64,000 nt of DNA from NCBI GenBank assembly GCA_942492835.1, contig OW818645.1, positions 992,001 to 1,056,000 of the forward strand. The letters are read 5' to 3'. Made by a program: the position numbers and the translations under genes. The DNA is from GWB2-37-7 sp942492835. GTDB taxonomy: Bacteria; Bacillota; Clostridia; Lutisporales; Lutisporaceae. Under the pieces are notes generated by a model. The model did no database searches and was not told where the DNA came from. It saw only the letters and a program-made list of their open reading frames with translations. The stretch's first letter is position 1, and each line of letters starts with the position of its first letter. Shown piece by piece: positions 60,219 to 64,000 of this stretch.

Positions 60219-60587
60219 TTAGTGACCACAGTCATGTGATTTACAGCTATGCTCTAGTGTAAATTCAGGTAGCGCATTTTTCTTAAAAAGTTCAATGTTT
60301 TCAGCTACTGTTCCCTCTTCTACCTTATATGCCTTTACACCTTGTATTGCTAACTTTGATAGTGCTCCAGCACCAATTCCTGCTACTAGAACTGCATCTA
60401 CCTTTTCACCACCAAGTGCTTTAAGAGGCTGACACATTCCATGCTCATGATGCATGTTACCATTTTCAATTAACTTTGTTTCCTCGGTTGCAATATCATA
60501 AATCATAAAAATTGGGGATGAACCAAAATGATTATGTGCAACACTATCTAAGCCTTTGTTTTCTTTGATTGGAATACATACCTTCAT
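60219..60587 (-). CDS. NifX/NifB-type dinitrogenase iron-molybdenum cofactor-like protein
   Basis: 122 residues of the NifX/VnfX/MTH1175-like family. It contains the glycine-rich binding loop GGEKVDAVLVAGIGAGAL (about 59-76). The His/Met/Cys-rich segment HHEHGMCQPL and the C-terminal tail EHSCKSHDCGH could bind metal. Non-nitrogen-fixing anaerobes use such proteins with [Fe-S] or Mo species of unknown role. No other nif gene is present, and it follows an ArsR-type repressor. Confidence 0.88.
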   Translation of the reverse strand: MKVCIPIKENKGLDSVAHNHFGSSPIFMIYDIATEETKLIENGNMHHEHGMCQPLKALGGEKVDAVLVAGIGAGALSKLAIQGVKAYKVEEGTVAENIELFKKNALPEFTLEHSCKSHDCGH

Positions 60588-60609
60588 AATTTATTCTCCT
60601 TTTATAATG

Positions 60610-60975
60610 CTATATATTCTTTTTCCCACAGCATTTATTTTTATTGGTTTTACACATTGTAGTACAATCCTCTGGCATGTGTACACAGAGCTTACAATTA
60701 CACTCAGAATCATCGCTAGTTATATGTTTAATTAACTCTATTGATTCCAACAGTATTGGCTTCTGCAAGTCATAATTAACATAATATCCAACCTTCTCTC
60801 CTACTATAAGTCCTGCATCCTTCAAGACTTTTATATGTTGAGAGACAGCTGCTTCTGATATATTCATATGTTTTGCAAGTCCCTTGGCACATATTCTTTT
60901 TTTAGAAAGAATAACTAATATCTTTAGTCTTGTTTCATCGCCAAGAGCTTTAAAAATTCGTACTGCCTGTTTCAT
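60610..60975 (-). CDS. ArsR-family regulator with Cys-rich tail
   Basis: 121 residues. Winged helix-turn-helix (about 1-75; ARIFKALGDETRLKILVILS-type start, AAVSQHIKVLKDAGL). The C-terminal third is unusually cysteine-rich: CNCKLCVHMPEDCTTMC and NKCCGKK, seven or eight cysteines, more than standard metal-sensor motifs. Suggests metal or [Fe-S]-dependent DNA binding. Likely represses its own operon including the NifX-like gene 22 bases downstream. Confidence 0.88.
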   Translation of the reverse strand: MKQAVRIFKALGDETRLKILVILSKKRICAKGLAKHMNISEAAVSQHIKVLKDAGLIVGEKVGYYVNYDLQKPILLESIELIKHITSDDSECNCKLCVHMPEDCTTMCKTNKNKCCGKKNI

Positions 60976-60991
60976 ATTAAAACCTCAATCC

Positions 60992-61018
60992 AGTTAAGTA
61001 ATTGATTAATTAAATAAT
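60992..61018. promoter_or_regulatory. Possible ArsR-type operator
   Basis: Around TTAAGTAATTGATTAATTAAATAA lies an AT-rich near-palindrome (TAATTGATTAATTA) upstream of the arsR start, in the position and of the type (TAAT...ATTA) bound by this family. AT-richness lowers confidence. Confidence 0.35.
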
Positions 61019-61025
61019 ATAACTC

Positions 61026-62702
61026 TTAATTAGTTTTGTCAACATTTATTACAGCTTTTTCAAATCTAGCTTTTGCTCTTTCCGCTCCCATTATAGCCAA
61101 AAGCTCATACAAATCAGGAGTGTTCTTTCTGCCCGATATAGCAACTCTTACTATAGCCATAAAATCACCTATGCTCCCCTTGAAGCTTTCCTTGTTCTTC
61201 TTATAAGTCTTAGTATCTTTTGCAAAGCCTAGAGTCACTGCCGCATCCTTAGCTCTCTCAAACCAAGTATCCTTATCATCAGCCTTATTGTAGGTATCTT
61301 TATAGGTATTAAGTACAGCTATTACATCTTCCTTTGAGAGATTTTCTGGAAAAGTATAGCCTTCTTTGATATACTCTTCAAACCAGTTGTCGTAGAAATA
61401 TCCCAAATAGCCTCTTACATCAGACCACTTAGCAATATCCTTTCTTGGCTTTTCAACCCCTCTTTCAACGCCTAATATAGCTCTTGTATAAGCTTCGTTG
61501 TTTTTCATTTGTTCAGCCAGCTCTGTATCAAATTGCTGCGCCCATTCAAGTGTCATATCATAAACCTTGTCAGCACTCATTAAAGCTATTCTATCCTTGC
61601 TAATATCTGTAAGCTTTACTAAGTCAAACAAAGCACCGCCTGTACCCATTTTTGCTAAATCAACAGTGAATTCTGTATTTGATACTGTTGGATTCTCCAT
61701 TCTCCATTCTTCATAGTTTGAGTTTATAAGAGTCAATAAATATTCTCGAACCGACTCAACTGGAAAGCCCTGTTCACTATAGTAGTTTACTGCCGCCTCA
61801 GGGTCTTTTCTCTTGCTTAGCTTACGCTTTGATGCGCCGTCCATTTTAAGTACTGGAGGCACATGAGCAAAGTTTGGCTTTTCCCATCTAAGAATATCAA
61901 ATAGTTGGTAATGTATTGGTGCAGATGACAGCCATTCATCACCTCTTATTACATGAGTAGTTCTCATTAGGTGATCATCTATTGCATGGGCAAAGTGATA
62001 AGTAGGTATACCATCAGATTTTAGCAGCACTATGTCCTGATCGTTTTCTGGCATTTCTATATGTCCCTTTATCAAATCATTAATTACTATTCTGTTTTCA
62101 ATATTTCCAGGAGACTTCAATCTAAGTACAAAAGCCTTACCCTTTTCAAGCTCAGTTTTTATTTCCTCACAGGTTGAAGCTCTATGCTTTGCCCATTTTC
62201 CATAATAGCCTGGGTTTTCCTTTAATTCCTCTTGCTTTGCTCTTATTTCATTTAGCTCATCTTCACTGCAAAAGCAAGGATAAGCAAGCCCTTTTTCTAC
62301 CAACATCTTAGCAAAGGTTTGATATATCTCTTTTCTTTCACTTTGCTTATAAGGTCCATATATTCCTTTTTCAGTAGTCTCACTAGTCATTCCTTCATCA
62401 AACTTCAACTCATAGTGAGCAAAGGAATTCACAATTTCAGATACTCCACCCTCTATTTCACGCTTTTTGTCAGTGTCTTCAATTCTAAGAAAAAATACTC
62501 CACCGCTTTGGTGTGCCATTCTTTCAGGTATAACTGCGGCATATAACGCACCCATATGTATAAAGCCTGTGGGACTTGGTGCAACTCTTGTAACTCTTGC
62601 ACCTTCAGGTAAATTTCTCTGTGGATACTTGTTTTCATAATATTCAGGAGTTTTGTCTATGTTGGGGAATAATAAATCCGCCAATTGTTTTCTTTGATCC
62701 AT
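61026..62702 (-). CDS. gltX: Glutamyl-tRNA synthetase
   Basis: 558 residues. Class I signatures: APSPTGFIHMG (HIGH, about 42-52) and KRKLSKRKD (KMSKS, about 293-301). The second Fe/Zn-type region has CFCSEDEL (about 143). Lengthy clostridial subtype with an N-terminal extension (about 35 residues) before the core. Charges tRNA-Glu. Controlled by a T-box leader upstream. Confidence 0.95.
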   Translation of the reverse strand: MDQRKQLADLLFPNIDKTPEYYENKYPQRNLPEGARVTRVAPSPTGFIHMGALYAAVIPERMAHQSGGVFFLRIEDTDKKREIEGGVSEIVNSFAHYELKFDEGMTSETTEKGIYGPYKQSERKEIYQTFAKMLVEKGLAYPCFCSEDELNEIRAKQEELKENPGYYGKWAKHRASTCEEIKTELEKGKAFVLRLKSPGNIENRIVINDLIKGHIEMPENDQDIVLLKSDGIPTYHFAHAIDDHLMRTTHVIRGDEWLSSAPIHYQLFDILRWEKPNFAHVPPVLKMDGASKRKLSKRKDPEAAVNYYSEQGFPVESVREYLLTLINSNYEEWRMENPTVSNTEFTVDLAKMGTGGALFDLVKLTDISKDRIALMSADKVYDMTLEWAQQFDTELAEQMKNNEAYTRAILGVERGVEKPRKDIAKWSDVRGYLGYFYDNWFEEYIKEGYTFPENLSKEDVIAVLNTYKDTYNKADDKDTWFERAKDAAVTLGFAKDTKTYKKNKESFKGSIGDFMAIVRVAISGRKNTPDLYELLAIMGAERAKARFEKAVINVDKTN

Positions 62703-62737
62703 TTTTCATCATCCTTTTCTTTGTTTTTTTAAAATTA

Positions 62738-62930
62738 AAGGTCCTTCATCCCAAATAGGACGAAAGACCTTACTTCCGCGTTACCACCTAAATTGATACA
62801 ACTTATTTGTATCCACTTAAACCCTTTAACGGAGGGCAACCGTTTATGCTCCAAGGCTTCCTTCGACAGCTTACATACCAAATTTCCACCAGCATTGGCT
62901 CTCTAAGCTATAAGCTCTGTTTACTCTTCC
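62738..62930 (-). promoter_or_regulatory. T-box riboswitch of gltX with terminator/antiterminator
   Basis: Minus-strand leader with the conserved T-box AGGTGGTAACGCGGAA (about 62774-62789), followed by a 14-bp terminator (62758-62771 with 62738-62752) and U run. Upstream, a Stem I-like region carries GAAGAGGAAGAGTAA and a GAA triplet at 62863-62865 (or 62859-62861) as the likely specifier, matching the Glu codon expected for gltX. Uncharged tRNA-Glu binding would favour antitermination. Confidence 0.9.
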
Positions 62931-62964
62931 TCTTCACAGCATTTATAATGTTTAATTACTCTAT

Positions 62965-62994
62965 AGTATAATATCTCATGGAGATATTTGTCAA
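62965..62994 (-). promoter_or_regulatory. Promoter of the gltX T-box leader
   Basis: On the minus strand TTGACA (62994-62989), 18-base spacer, TATACT (62970-62965). Placed just upstream of the T-box leader. Confidence 0.75.
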
Positions 62995-63015
62995 GCAACA
63001 GACAACCACTCCAGC

Positions 63016-64000
63016 TTAATATTCCTGCATAGACTTATTCTTATTCATAAATATTGCAGCGATTATCAGATATATGCCTGCTGCAAAGAACAATATATAT
63101 GATGGTATTAAATCTAAGGATACACCAGCTAATATTATTCCCAATGGAGTCAAGCTGCCAGATATGGTCCCAATAACTCCCCACACTCTTCCAAGCATAT
63201 TATTGGGTATAGATCTCTGTACTACTACCGTAAGAGGCATATCTATCATAAGTAAAATGAACGAGAATATGAATACCACAACTATATATAAAGCAAATAT
63301 TACATTAACCTCGAAGCTTCTCATAACTTCTAATCCTGGTATTCCCATGAGTATTATAGTAATACCCATACCTAATATTCCAAATATCATTCCCTTTAGC
63401 TTCTTTTCCTTTTCAGGAAGCTTTCCTACTAATATTGCTGCTATTAGCATTCCTACCGAAAAAGTTCCCTCGATAACACCATATTGTGCAGAGGACATAC
63501 AAAGTACATTGTTAATTAAATATGGCAAGACAACTGACAAAATAGCAGCCATAAGGAAATTAAGACTTACAGAAAAAGGTATTATTACGCGTAGAATTTT
63601 GTTACCTTTTATAAAGGTGAATACTTCCTTAATATCTTGACATACTGTCAACATGCTCATATTGCTTATAGTCTTATCTTCTTCCTTTGGTTTATTAAAA
63701 TTAAAGTCTATAAACATTTCTGAAATAGCAGATAGTATAAAAGATATTCCATTAATAAAAAGAAATAAGTTCATTGACACAACTCCAAATACCAAGCCAC
63801 CCAGCACTGGACCAATGATTGAGCTGCCAGAATCGATGGCTCTGCTGTAAGAATTTATTTTTAATAAATTTTTATCAAAAACCAATCTTGGTATAGATGC
63901 ATTGAAGGTAGTATTGAAAAAGGTACTTATTACTGACAAGATAAATGTTGTTGCATAAATAAACAGAAGCTTTAATCCATATATTTGAGATAAGCCTAGA
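63016..64000 (-). CDS. MFS transporter (5' part missing, cut by window edge)
   Basis: About 328 residues seen, frame open to base 64000, so the N-terminal helices lie outside. Eight or nine hydrophobic helices; SIPRLVFDKNLLKINSYSRAIDSGSSIIGPVLGG (about residues 33-65 of the visible part) is the signature of the DUF894/MacA-type drug exporter branch of MFS. C-terminus cytoplasmic (MNKNKSMQEY). Substrate unknown. Confidence 0.85.
   Translation of the reverse strand, partial: LGLSQIYGLKLLFIYATTFILSVISTFFNTTFNASIPRLVFDKNLLKINSYSRAIDSGSSIIGPVLGGLVFGVVSMNLFLFINGISFILSAISEMFIDFNFNKPKEEDKTISNMSMLTVCQDIKEVFTFIKGNKILRVIIPFSVSLNFLMAAILSVVLPYLINNVLCMSSAQYGVIEGTFSVGMLIAAILVGKLPEKEKKLKGMIFGILGMGITIILMGIPGLEVMRSFEVNVIFALYIVVVFIFSFILLMIDMPLTVVVQRSIPNNMLGRVWGVIGTISGSLTPLGIILAGVSLDLIPSYILFFAAGIYLIIAAIFMNKNKSMQEY

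Noticed and set aside
60219..60587. A nitrogen fixation locus
   Set aside because: Only a NifX-like protein is present, with no nifHDK or nifB; such proteins are common in non-fixing anaerobes.

Overview
The window is low-GC, AT-rich chromosomal DNA of an anaerobic, spore-forming member of the Clostridia. The evidence is an Rnf complex, flavin-based hydrogenase/NADH-dehydrogenase subunits, a germinant-receptor operon, an array of small hydrophobic proteins that look spore-associated, clostridial histidine degradation genes, a T-box-controlled glutamyl-tRNA synthetase, and frequent GTG/TTG starts with strong GGAGG-type ribosome binding sites. Most genes lie on the minus strand. No phage, transposase or CRISPR array was recognised. 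I cannot name the species.

1-10.1 kb is energy and redox metabolism. The rnfC-rnfD-rnfG genes (rnfG cut by the left edge) are followed, across a divergent gap and one DUF3189-like gene, by an operon of NuoE-like, HATPase, HndB-like and NuoF/HydB-like genes with no catalytic hydrogenase subunit in sight. Immediately upstream lies a second operon: DRTGG domain, anti-sigma-type ATPase, a hydrogenase-like H-cluster protein, a second DRTGG-like protein and a PHP phosphoesterase. The second operon looks like a redox or H2 sensory module.

10.2-16.4 kb holds a SPOR-domain protein, a lytic transglycosylase, a GNAT enzyme, a split LysO-type lysine exporter and htpG, whose promoter carries a perfect CIRCE operator.

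16.47-23.33 kb is a spore germinant receptor operon (gerA-gerC-gerB-small D-type subunit) plus a chemoreceptor. It is bracketed by a 36-bp imperfect direct repeat of the 3' end of tRNA-Leu(GAG), the geometry expected of an old integration at that tRNA.

23.4-36.5 kb contains a peptide-binding lipoprotein, a lytic transglycosylase, coaE, polA, an ECF sigma / DUF4349 anti-sigma pair, tRNA-Leu(CAA), a CBS/CorC membrane protein and, at 33.0-35.4 kb, eight small minus-strand genes. Four of the eight are paralogues with one nearly invariant hydrophobic core.

36.4-50 kb holds a TPR protein, a DegS/DegU-like two-component system, CheW, a histidine degradation cluster (hutH-hutI-fchA-ynzC, without hutU here), a YgiQ radical SAM protein, ThpR, small membrane proteins and an AbgA-like amidohydrolase. 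50.5-50.9 kb contains decayed coding sequence.

51-64 kb contains a MATE exporter, a DUF72 protein, an M23 peptidase/bactofilin pair, dinB under a perfect SOS box, a transglutaminase-SLH surface protein, an HD hydrolase, a lysophospholipase-like hydrolase, an ArsR/NifX-like pair, gltX with its T-box leader and an MFS transporter cut by the right edge.
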